From positions 5,270,001-5,334,000 of the forward strand of contig NC_018218.1 in assembly GCF_000219625.1 (NCBI RefSeq): a stretch of 64,000 bases of DNA, in the 5' to 3' direction. The translations under genes were made by a program, and so were the position numbers. Position 1 is the first letter of the stretch; each line of letters opens with the position of its first letter. This document shows, piece by piece, positions 43,401 through 51,761 of the stretch. This DNA is from Zymoseptoria tritici IPO323 (lineage: Eukaryota > Ascomycota > Dothideomycetes > Mycosphaerellales > Mycosphaerellaceae). The notes beneath the pieces were generated by a model. The model worked only from the letters and a program-made list of their open reading frames with translations, was not told where the DNA came from and ran no database searches.

Positions 43401-44675
43401 GACGTTACCCACCCAGGCTTGAAGAATCCCTAATTCAGTATTGATGAGCTCGGTGGTGTTGTGCCATGCTATGACAGCATCGCAGGTCTCTTTGTAAGCA
43501 CTGGACGCAGCCCGCGGATGCGCAGCTTCGAAAGCCATTCGTGTAGGATACAGTCCTTCGATCTTCTCAATCTTCTTCACAATATCCTGCACCTGCTCCA
43601 CGGGTGATTTGCCAATCTCTGCCTCGCCCTTGATCTCGAAGGCAATAATCGTCTCGAGAGCCGCCTTTATCTTAGATCTGCCGTCCTCGATCAATCGTTT
43701 CTGTGCAGCTACCGCTCGTCCACATGTCTTTGCCCGCACGCCGATCCATACCTCCGTCTTCAATGCATTGTCTCCTTGTTGTTCTGGCCCACCGATCAGA
43801 CGCTTCTTCTCTTGCTTCACGACATCACCAGTCAACACATTCGCCAACATAGCATGCCACTCTAGTCGTTCACGATTCGCAGGTATCTTCAATTCCTCTA
43901 TCGATGGTTCCGTCTCCTCGCCGCCGTAGTACAGTAATGTGTCCACCTCGGCTGGATCGTGATCGATGTGATTCGGTCCCGTCGGTGACTCGCCCTCAGA
44001 CTCCGTACCAGAACTATAGTCCAAGCTGGGCGTCCTAGGCTCAACGTAGAAGTCATTCTCTGGTGCATCCTGCCGTATTCTCTGCACGTATGCCTTCTCC
44101 TGCGCCCGATACTCCGCGTTGGGATTGTTCCTTCGACTCCTGTGTGTGGACGAATTGCGCGGTCGGGTCGAGGAGTTGACAGAGTACTGATGTGGTCGTC
44201 TCGCGGGTGCATAGGCGTTGCTCGGTTGTCGAGTGTTCACGGGCCGTGGCTGTGGTCGTTGCCCGTTGATCGGTGCGGTACCAGGTGTCATGCCTTCGTA
44301 CTGCTGAGAGACGGGTCGACTCGAGTGGTTCGACCGAGAAGCTTGGGCAGTCCATCCATAAGACGAGGGATTCGTGAGCGGCGTGACGGTGTCGTCGAAT
44401 GTAACATTGGCACTGCTACCGGAGGGACTGAAGTGGCGGCTGGAGACTCCATCACTGTCGCTGTAATCACCCTCTCTTCCGTTGGCGTACTCGTCGCCGC
44501 CGCCAGAGGATCCCGTGCCAGACGAGTCGAAAGTGTTCAAGTCCGGGCGAGTCTCGAGTCCTGCATCCTCCATGATGGTGCTTGCGGGAATGTTCGACTC
44601 GCTGAAGTAGCGACCGTGTGAACGCGACGTCGGACTGGCGTTGGAGTGACCAGAACTTGTTCTCGTGTGCGGCAT
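40416..44675 (-). CDS. MAP kinase kinase kinase of the HOG pathway (Ssk2/Ssk22 type)
   Basis: A single exon encodes 1419 residues. The N-terminal 230 residues are Ser/Arg/Gly-rich and disordered. A long helical regulatory region follows (for example LIKEDG..., NWKLSANKNTF, DDCVASDRKTFRW), shared by fungal Ssk2 orthologs. The kinase domain starts near residue 1105: GGGTFGSV glycine loop, VKEI lysine, VVHRDIKPENILL catalytic loop, VDFGAAK for DFG, GTPMYMSPEV activation segment. It phosphorylates the Pbs2 MAPKK after osmotic or oxidative stress and is activated by the Ssk1 response regulator. The length is normal for the family and the catalytic residues are complete. Confidence 0.94.
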   Translation of the reverse strand: MPHTRTSSGHSNASPTSRSHGRYFSESNIPASTIMEDAGLETRPDLNTFDSSGTGSSGGGDEYANGREGDYSDSDGVSSRHFSPSGSSANVTFDDTVTPLTNPSSYGWTAQASRSNHSSRPVSQQYEGMTPGTAPINGQRPQPRPVNTRQPSNAYAPARRPHQYSVNSSTRPRNSSTHRSRRNNPNAEYRAQEKAYVQRIRQDAPENDFYVEPRTPSLDYSSGTESEGESPTGPNHIDHDPAEVDTLLYYGGEETEPSIEELKIPANRERLEWHAMLANVLTGDVVKQEKKRLIGGPEQQGDNALKTEVWIGVRAKTCGRAVAAQKRLIEDGRSKIKAALETIIAFEIKGEAEIGKSPVEQVQDIVKKIEKIEGLYPTRMAFEAAHPRAASSAYKETCDAVIAWHNTTELINTELGILQAWVGNVELDFTKARPRPDGEQGNHLFDDSSFIDRILKEDGLKSLQDDKSLLEGVNTVIHKAKATLIANAEAFADRHLPPYIEELLTLINFPSRLIQEIIRMRLSYAKKMKDQAQQGVMTTEQMIFQFQILLKLAVKIKEAYTIIAQLEPGWDLPSCIDDNFDGVILDALKFYFKLLNWKLSANKNTFKEAEILEQEWDFSNELGRFLDGGDVEVAGQFSSLTSKSMGRLALHFERELQRPPDEVAGTAEMDKRYKSILDSVRVRQRKIFRFSRLLGQRFENATEYSINMDGDAFEELLMALRLSDHFLVETGADSAPLVTDKNGSRMYIIASPALLNRPVDIQSMLGTCYHAEDSPEDPTNPYVLILRPEQPLMWDGHRIETSLGAVASEVLKSQQTMDLKVGRLRLVADGSQNRLFNANATFNIVTGIELPKLVEQRANLPRVHQELAKIRQTAHKLSNTIMDSVAIVRSQTEAAGRKWESQELIQSCFAFATEFGQRSAIHMDAQRRAINQHKLTKLALDWVSFICDDCVASDRKTFRWAVVALEFAMVMTRGQNILSISDEEYAKLRSKVAGCMSLLISHFDIMGARGTVAALAEKKRIDEQVGKLRLDAGNLRDDEESSRIVRLQWLDELEKLDQVRKDREAERQALGRVLEDSNDADRALTHLSASAGNVHLRWQQGQFVGGGTFGSVYAAINLDSGHLMAVKEIRLQDPKLIPTIVSQIRDEMSVLQVLDFPNVVQYYGIEPHRDKVYIFMEYCSGGSLAGLLEHGRIEDETVVQVYALQMTEGLAYLHQNNVVHRDIKPENILLDHNGVIKYVDFGAAKVIAKQGKTIVADGPNGQGRQGSVQGTPMYMSPEVIKGGRHPHARLGAADIWSLGCVISEMATGSRPWTNMDNDFAIMYNIANGNSPQMPSKDQMSDVGLDFLRRCFERDPAKRASAAELLQHEWILSIKSQLSLEPGTPATPSAASESSFGGGGMLTPAAISAAGSRTPSVREG

Positions 44676-45279
44676 CGTGGCGAGAGCAGACGGGATGGAA
44701 CCTGATTATGGATGACAATTACCAGCAACCCCCCGTCTCCCGGTTGCACGCCGTCGGGTGCGTTGGCCCGTTCAGTTCGATGAATGATGAGATCCCGTTA
44801 GCTCCGTTGATCTCTCGCGGACCCTAGATTTGGCTGTTGTAGTTCCAGATGAACCACGACATTGATGGGAAAGATTGATTGAATGAGGTCGTGGAGGTCT
44901 CGAGAGAAGAGCATGATATGATGTGCTGCGGTCTACTTGTGGTTGTGAGATCCACTGCCACTTTTGATCCTATTGCTGTCCACCGCGATTTCCTTGATTC
45001 CGCCAAATTGGCAGCTCGGTCTTGGTCGGGCGATGCAACGCAATATCCACGATGTACGCCCAGGGACAACCTGGAAGCTCCGCGGGAAGTGGCACGTGTG
45101 CTCCCGCCGAACTTCACCTGAGGCAGCCCTCCAAAATATTGAAGATAGCCATCAATAATTCACGAACTCACTTCCACCCGACCTGACGTCTCACAAGAGA
45201 GACAGGACAAGCTCCACCACTCCGATGCATTGACTTCACCGATTCAAGACAGCTCTGCTTGCTGTCCTTTGATCTCACA
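44676..45279. promoter_or_regulatory. divergent promoter region, Ssk2-type kinase / THO3
   Basis: 604 bases between divergent starts. An open frame on minus (44824-45117) shows no domain. It should hold both promoters. Confidence 0.45.
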
Positions 45280-46377
45280 ATGGCGCCCGCTCCTCGCCCT
45301 CGCACTTTGCGCAAAGACACCCTCCCGACAACCTTCAAATCCTACAAACCTCAAGTCTTCTCTGAAACCGCCCGCGCATCTACCCTCGCGCCCAACATCC
45401 GCAGTATCTCCTGGTCGCCCACAGGCAATGCAATCGCGCAGTGCACGAGCGTCAATATCCGAGTATGGAATTCCGAGCGACCGGACGTGAAAGCTTCGAC
45501 GGAGATGAAGGATGGGACGAGAAATACGGCGCATACGAGCGGGGTGGAGAAGGTCGCGTTTAATCCGAGAATGGAGGGTGTGCTGGCTTCGACGGGACTT
45601 GATGGGATGGTGAAGGTGTGGGACGTAAGACTGCCGGGTGGAGCGACGGGGATTGTGGGTGGAGGACCGATGGGCAAAGCAGGCGTTACACCCCGAGGAG
45701 GAGAGTACAAGGTCGGTGATCAGGGATTGTTCCTCACATGGCATCCTGCCGGGACACAATTACTTGTCGGTCGCCGCGACGACGTGGTCACCGCGCTGGA
45801 CGTACGGAAATTGGACACCACGTTCATTGAACCAAACGCAGACAAATTCGATCTGGCGCCGGAAGACCGCACGCCATTCAAGGACAAGGGAAGTTACAAT
45901 ATGATGACCTTCTCGAATTCTGGGCGGGAAGTATTTGCGACCACAGCAGAAGGTCCAGTGAAGATCCTCGACTACCCTACAATGAAACCGCTGTACACTC
46001 TCTCCGCCCACACGAGCAGTACCTACGCCGTCTCGCATTCTCCTATTGGAAACTACGTCGCTGTAGGCGCAAGCGACAGCCTCGTTTCACTCTGGGACAC
46101 CAGCTCATGGATGTGCGCACGGGTTCTGAGCAACCACACCTCCGCCGTGAGGGATGTGAGTTTCAGCTTCGACGGCACGTATCTTGTTGCGGGTTGCGGC
46201 GCCGATCGGGACGGAGATAAAGGATTGTCGATCTGGCATGTGGATATGGGAGAGGTGGTGCATACGATTGAGACGGTAAATCCTGTCACTTGGGTGAGCT
46301 GGCATCCGCTGAGATATGCGATTGCGTATGGTGGAGATCCTGGTGGATTGAAGGTGGTTGGCGCGTACAAGGATTGA
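45280..46377 (+). CDS. THO complex subunit 3 (WD40 protein, Tex1/THOC3)
   Basis: A single exon encodes about 365 residues. After a basic start (APRPRTLRKDTLPTTFKSY) it has six to seven WD40 repeats, for example IRSISWSPTGNAIAQ, VEKVAFNPRMEGVLASTGLD and VKVWDVR, AVSHSPIGNYVAVGASDSLV, and a last repeat ending VSWHPLRYAIAYGG. This order and the final repeat match THOC3/Tex1, which acts in nuclear mRNA elongation and export with TREX. The ATG at 45280 (MAPAPRP) has the better context; an in-frame ATG at 45259 adds seven residues. Confidence 0.9.
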   Translation: MAPAPRPRTLRKDTLPTTFKSYKPQVFSETARASTLAPNIRSISWSPTGNAIAQCTSVNIRVWNSERPDVKASTEMKDGTRNTAHTSGVEKVAFNPRMEGVLASTGLDGMVKVWDVRLPGGATGIVGGGPMGKAGVTPRGGEYKVGDQGLFLTWHPAGTQLLVGRRDDVVTALDVRKLDTTFIEPNADKFDLAPEDRTPFKDKGSYNMMTFSNSGREVFATTAEGPVKILDYPTMKPLYTLSAHTSSTYAVSHSPIGNYVAVGASDSLVSLWDTSSWMCARVLSNHTSAVRDVSFSFDGTYLVAGCGADRDGDKGLSIWHVDMGEVVHTIETVNPVTWVSWHPLRYAIAYGGDPGGLKVVGAYKD

Positions 46378-46841
46378 GAGGGCCAAGCATATACTCGAAG
46401 TGATCGAGGACCTTGAGAGAACTGGACGACGCCGGAAGATGAATTCGGACCGGCCAGAACTCGCTTGTCCAAGCGTGGCACCAGGGAACAGGATGTTCAT
46501 GATGTCGGTCTCCGAGACTCCGAGGAGTGAAGCCGGCCGGGGCAGGCACAATTACAGTACTGAATGATCGTACTGCACCGCCGAAGCAGGAACATACCGC
46601 TAGAGAGTGCTTTCAGCGTAACGCCTTCAGCTCCAAAGCTGTCGCACGGGACTCATCAGGCAGCCAAGCAGCGCTTCAACGTCAAAGGAGCAAGACGTAG
46701 GCGGAGAAAGCATCTCGCCATCGGCGCCACCTCCAGCTTTGGGAAGCTGAGACATAGAAAACATGCCAACGGCAAGGCATCTTTTCGAGACACCCATACC
46801 TCATATTGAATATCAAACCGAATTCTTAGGACCTCGACCTC
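46378..46841. other. intergenic gap between convergent genes
   Basis: 464 bases with no recognisable coding frame; 3' ends of two genes. Confidence 0.4.
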
Positions 46842-47414
46842 TCAAACCACCAACTTCATCAAAACTTGCTGTCCCTCCATTCTCCATCCTACAACCTCCC
46901 ATCCGTTCTTCCCCAACACTTCAAACATCCTCACAAACCTACTCGGGAATGTACAGATCGTCAACACTCCCGGCTCACATTCCCTGGTCTTCCATTCCCG
47001 ACTCCGCATTTGTTCGATAAGTCGATCGACCAGAACCTTCCACACACCCGTACCTCGCAGCAAAGGTGATACACCTGCCAGGGAAATGTGCATTGTCGTG
47101 TACGGCAGTTCAGGATGTGCGCGTGGGACGGCGAAGAGGTATGCTGCTGGTCGCGGCTGCGAGGACGAGTCATCAGAAGACGGGATGGTGGCGTAAAGAA
47201 TTACGGCGCCCGGACTTGAGAACTTGGTTTGCCAAGTTGAGAGGTCATTTGTGATTTTGGTGGCTGCCTCGAAGGCCGGTGTAGAGGACTCGTCGAAGAT
47301 GGCGTTAGAGAGATCGACGAGTTGAGACAAGACGGTGGAGTCGCCGGAGGTGGAGGTAAGAGTGTGATGGGTGATTCGCTGTTCCGGACGCTCATTCGGA
47401 GGCTGGGATGCCAT
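46842..47414 (-). CDS. GNAT-type N-acetyltransferase
   Basis: A single exon encodes 190 residues. The fold is read from the beta segment AVILYATIP, a second strand AAYLFAVP, the strand TTMHISLAGVSPLLRGTGVW with the acetyl-CoA loop (RGTGVW, in place of the usual Q/RxxGxG/A), the helix KVLVDRLIEQMR, and the final GKNGWEVVGWR. These are the A and B motif positions of GNAT enzymes. The loop is slightly non-standard, so cofactor binding is likely but not certain. Fungal members acetylate small molecules or proteins; the substrate is unknown. Confidence 0.75.
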   Translation of the reverse strand: MASQPPNERPEQRITHHTLTSTSGDSTVLSQLVDLSNAIFDESSTPAFEAATKITNDLSTWQTKFSSPGAVILYATIPSSDDSSSQPRPAAYLFAVPRAHPELPYTTMHISLAGVSPLLRGTGVWKVLVDRLIEQMRSREWKTRECEPGVLTICTFPSRFVRMFEVLGKNGWEVVGWRMEGQQVLMKLVV

Positions 47415-48368
47415 GGCTCCGAGAGATCTCGGGGCAAGTAAGTGGTTTGGCAGACGTCTTCAAGCTTTTCTATGGCGACTCAGCGAGCGGTCGAGTGCTG
47501 TAAGCCTCGCTACAGTTTTCAAATGCAGAAACCTGAATGTAATGGCTTCGCTGTCGGTTCGTGCATAGATGCTGACAGAAGTAGACCCATGTGATTGATG
47601 GGACGAAACGTACCTAGATGTGGTGGTGAATCCTACAGCTTATGTAAGCGAAAAGGTGCTCCGGGCGTCAATCCAGGTTCGTGCCTTGCTCGCGTGCATG
47701 CTGTCCACGGAAACAACACCACGACCTCCTGCTCAACTCCATATCATCGCCATCTGCGGCGGAACAGAATGCCAAGGCTAAGAGCTGCATCCGCTGTCTG
47801 TCGACCATACGAGATGTCGGAAGGTGTGCTGCCCGGTGTCAGCTCGTTCGCAGCTGGCATTGGACGATTCTTCTGGCTCAAGTAATGCCCACGTGGTATT
47901 GCAGCTGAGCAGGATCCTGCATCGTCATACCTCCCGGCCTTGCCAGCCGTGACCATTTAGTGCTTGAATGCAAGAAGCTTTGCTAAACTTCGTACAGTGC
48001 CTTCCCGATCAAGAAGTTCGGCATCCTTCTGACGATCTTTTCTGTCGAAGCTTACGTGAACTCAATCCTGACGAGCGCTACGAAGACTCAGCCTTCTTGA
48101 CGACTCCACTACACAGTCCGGATTCGTCCACCGCATGTTCCATCCAGCAGCACGCCTGGAGATAGTTCACGCTGTGGACAGTCGGCCCACTGATCTCAGT
48201 GCCACGCTCGCACATGGAAAACGATGAACAATACGCCGAGGACCTCGAGCATTCATGGTAGCATCATTCTAGTATGCGTCCCGAATACTATTTAAGCTGG
48301 CCAAGTCCACATCTCCTCAAAGGTCATATCGCTACCTCATATCTTCGTCCATCGCAGAACACCTCACG
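47415..48368. other. intergenic region
   Basis: 954 bases between divergent starts. It contains the promoter of the acetyltransferase and, near 48285-48368, a leader for the next plus-strand gene (TATTTAAGC about 80 bases upstream of the ATG). No gene recognised. Confidence 0.4.
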
Positions 48369-48953
48369 ATGCTAACAGCTACTTCCATGCGTGCATTGCT
48401 TCATTCAACGCTCATCATCGCCGTCTCATCCGCGGTGGTCAAGAGCACCTTCTACGGGACGACATCGGTGCACATCACTGACGGCAACTCATCCATCTTC
48501 TTCGATGCATTCTTTACAAGACCATCCTTCAAGCAAGTCATCAACGACACCATCGGCCCTCACCGCGACCTCATCCGGGAGACGCTTCGTCAAGGAGGCG
48601 TGGACCAATTAGACGCCATCTTCGTTGCACATTCGCACTACTATCATGACATGAATGCTCCGGATGTGCTCAATATCACAAACGGCAAGACAATGTACGG
48701 TTCCAACTCCACACTCAATATTGGACGAGGAGCGGGCCTTGAAGAAGGCAGGACGAAGCTCATCAAAGAGGGCGATATTTACGACATCGGTAACTTCACC
48801 ATACAGGTGTTTGAAGGCCTTCACAGTCCAGGCAATACCATCCCGGGCATTGTTGAAGAGCCACTCCAGGAGTCCGCTGCAGAAGGACTGCGAGGCGTCT
48901 CAGAATTCAAAGAAAACACGATCCTCTCTGTCGAAGGTTTCGTCTTTGCGTAA
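48369..48953 (+). pseudogene. metallo-beta-lactamase-fold hydrolase, C-terminally truncated
   Basis: The frame encodes 194 residues, whereas fungal relatives are about 300 or longer. A hydrophobic start is followed by FYGTTSVHITDGNSSIFFDA, the metal motif region IFVAHSHYYHDM, and YGSNSTLNIGRGAGLEEG with GLHSPGN, all typical of this MBL family. The motif should read HxHxDH; here Tyr replaces the Asp, so the second metal site is probably lost. The frame ends abruptly after SVEGFVFA and its last 133 bases overlap the 3' end of the opposing APH-like gene. The break looks like a rearrangement that removed the second half, including the remaining metal-binding His residues. Confidence 0.7.
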
Positions 48954-50515
48954 TGAGACTGTAGATCAGCATCGTATTGTGCTTTGTCGGCCATCTTCTG
49001 CCGAACGAATTCTTCCGAGTTTAGACACCAGAAATGCGAAAGACCTTGGGCAAAAGCTTCTTCCTCCTTGACCCGCATGCGCAGGCCGAACATTGGGTAG
49101 ACGTTCTCGTTGAATAAGAGCGGCATTGCATTGATTGAGGTCAGACAGTAGTACAGCCAGCACCGTCCAGACGGTAGAGCTCGATGTATAGCGTCAGCGA
49201 GCGGGGTGCCGGCCACGTTCTGCTCCCTCTCCACGGTTGCAAATATCCGTTGAAAGATTTCGTGCGTCTCTGTGAATTGGGTCAAGTGTCTACTCACATG
49301 GTCAAGATGACCGATACACAGCCGATGTGGTAGCTGGAGCATATCCGGCGGCAAGGAACACACGAATTCCAGGTCAATGATTCCAGTGATATTCCAGTCC
49401 GCATCTACGAAGATGTTGCCGGTATGTAGGTCCTCGTGTTGCAAGAAAAAAGGTCCCGAGTATTGTAGATTGAAGATTTGGGGAACAATGCTCCTCAGCA
49501 GGACCATGTAAGCCATCTGCTGCCGGCAGTCCTCTTTGTCGTGCACAGCGTTCGGCTGGTTAGTAAAGACGTTCGCCCGGAATTCTTGTAGAGCTTGCAG
49601 AAACGGACCGGTAGAGGTGTACGGACCCTCTAGCCTTGGTGCCCCTTCGTTCTCCAGGACTGAAATTGCACAAAGTAGAGGACGGCTCGCCAGTGATATC
49701 GACCCGTCATCATTGAATCTGAGCGAGCCGATCCGGGGGTGCGGTGTGCGAGCAAGCGAGAGCATTATTTGGCTTACTCCGCGGTACAAGCGCTCCTTCT
49801 TCTCCTGGTCGCCTTTGCCTTCGTCCCACAGCGTCGCAAGCATGGTTCCAGTGTCTTTGTCGATGTAATCCATCAATATGTATCCAGTATCAAGCTGTGA
49901 ACTCAAGTTTCGTGCGGCGTACGCGCTAAGATGCTGTCTGCTGAAGATCGAACGCATGAAGCGAAATATCTGAAAGGCCAGACGACGATACCACGGAAGA
50001 TGTCGCTCATGAGTGAACTGAGAGTGGTCAGCAATCTTACCGCAGAGAAGCGTCCAAGCAATCTGCACCTGTTCGCCATTGAACAGCCCGAACCCGATCA
50101 GTTTCGGGGTCGGTATGTCTGGGCAGTTCTTCTCGTTCCACGCATAGTTGGCTACCTCGGATCTAATTCTCTCGTCGATGGCAGCAGGGGCATTGTGATT
50201 GCCAATGGTGTGAGGCATTGCGCAGCGGAAGATCTTGCGCGAGACTTTATGGCGGTTGTCCGTGACTTGCACGTGGACACACATGTTGAATCGGCCAGCA
50301 TTCCACTCAGCTGGACTCCGGATTGCACACTGAGCGTTGTTGCGGAGTCCAAGGTGCCGTGCAACAATTGACTGGATCTGAGCCCGCTGTGCCCATAGAT
50401 GTTTGTACATTTGGATTTTCTTCTCTCGTTGGCGGAGGCTATGCAAGACATTTGTATCTGCTTCTTGTGCAGCGCTCAGAGTCAGACGTTCACCGGCCGA
50501 GGTGACCAGCTCCAT
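48821..50515 (-). CDS. APH-type phosphotransferase family protein (fungal kinase-like)
   Basis: A single exon encodes about 564 residues. The kinase-like catalytic motif is FFLQHEDLHTGNIFVDADWN followed by GIIDLEFV, equivalent to the Brenner motif HxDxxxxN and the metal-binding Asp. The start of the fold shows EWNAGRFNMCVHVQV and the strand IPTPKLIGFG before it. Such aminoglycoside-phosphotransferase-like genes are numerous in filamentous fungi and mostly of unknown substrate. Trp after the metal Asp is usual (IDWE); here it is Leu. The ATG at 50515 (MELVTSAGERL) is preferred over 50638, whose first 40 residues look untranslated. The last 45 residues lie antisense to the truncated MBL gene and may not be original. 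Confidence 0.8.
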   Translation of the reverse strand: MELVTSAGERLTLSAAQEADTNVLHSLRQREKKIQMYKHLWAQRAQIQSIVARHLGLRNNAQCAIRSPAEWNAGRFNMCVHVQVTDNRHKVSRKIFRCAMPHTIGNHNAPAAIDERIRSEVANYAWNEKNCPDIPTPKLIGFGLFNGEQVQIAWTLLCGKIADHSQFTHERHLPWYRRLAFQIFRFMRSIFSRQHLSAYAARNLSSQLDTGYILMDYIDKDTGTMLATLWDEGKGDQEKKERLYRGVSQIMLSLARTPHPRIGSLRFNDDGSISLASRPLLCAISVLENEGAPRLEGPYTSTGPFLQALQEFRANVFTNQPNAVHDKEDCRQQMAYMVLLRSIVPQIFNLQYSGPFFLQHEDLHTGNIFVDADWNITGIIDLEFVCSLPPDMLQLPHRLCIGHLDHVSRHLTQFTETHEIFQRIFATVEREQNVAGTPLADAIHRALPSGRCWLYYCLTSINAMPLLFNENVYPMFGLRMRVKEEEAFAQGLSHFWCLNSEEFVRQKMADKAQYDADLQSHYAKTKPSTERIVFSLNSETPRSPSAADSWSGSSTMPGMVLPGL

Positions 50516-51761
50516 GTTGAGAGCAAAATCGCAGGACCCGATGTGACAGTACGATTTGTCGACGGTAATAATAAGAGAACGACTGGGTGGTCCCCCCCTC
50601 TGCTGCCCGGGCCCTCGACGACTGACTCGTCTAAGCAATTCTCATCCTTCAACCGCGTTGTATCTATCACAACAGGCCCGTGCGGCTCCTCGAAGCTATA
50701 TCAAATTTCTCCCCTCCTTGACGAACCTGCTTCCTTTCTTCTCTATCCATGTGGTTCGTTTTCTCCCAATACCCCCACGTTTTGATCAACCACTGACTTT
50801 CTTCCAGCACGGGCTTTACGCATAGCAGTGAAGATTCGTCTGAGCTTGCGTTTTTGCTAGTTGAAAACTATCAACTGACTGCTCCTAATGGTCTTCGGAT
50901 CGCTAGGGAATTTTTGGCATACCACTTTGGAGCTCTCCGCTGCGAGATACCTTCATCAACTTCTGTTTTCATCATTGCGCGCGGCTGGTTTCCTGGAGAC
51001 TGGCCGGCGCTTGGAGAAGACCATGCTTGTTGTTATTCACTTTGGACTACCTTGTCACTGCGGGATCATGCGCATTGCTGTTACCTCAGTATCTGACAAT
51101 TTTCTCATGAGTTGCGCTCAAGGATGCTGACGCGCAGAATTTTCGCTTGAAGCGACGTGGCTTCCGCGAAACGTGCTGGACCTCACCTCATGCGCGCGGC
51201 TGTATTTTTATCACTATCCGCACGGCTTCAACGAAAAGACACTTGCCATAATATTCACGCTTGCTGCTGCTCCCAGCTGTCAGGGCGTCTAAAGCGCAGT
51301 TGACTGGCAAACGCGCGTGTGGATTAGCCGGCCAGACTCCGCTTGCCCTCACTCCGAGCGCAATGCGAGCGACGTTGCCTCATCTTGCGCCGCTGCTGGA
51401 CTCTTTCGACAGTGACGCACCACAGGCTTGCCAACCTGGACGGATGATATTACGAAAGCGTTCTACTGTCACGAGTCGATGCGATGCCACAATCACCTTG
51501 TTCGTACCACTACCGCGTTCTGGAGCCTCTGGAGGGAAAAATTGCACAACGTTTGTCACGATTTATGCAAGTCTTCGATCTCGATGTGCTACATTGGAGC
51601 TACGCTATCCTGAATGCTGCTTGCTTCTCTCCGGCCCTCCAACGAGCCTATGCGAAGCCTGATTTTGCACTTCGAGTTCCTTACGCCCACGCGGCGAAAG
51701 CAGCATTGCCGGATCTGGGTGCTGCAGATGTCTGGTACTTCAACAATGACAGCTGGAAATC
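50516..51761. other. long intergenic region
   Basis: 1.25 kb. Plus-strand open frames of 118-170 codons at 51260-51996 overlap the end of the next minus-strand gene and show no domain. I see no supported gene; it holds the upstream region of the APH-like gene. Confidence 0.4.
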
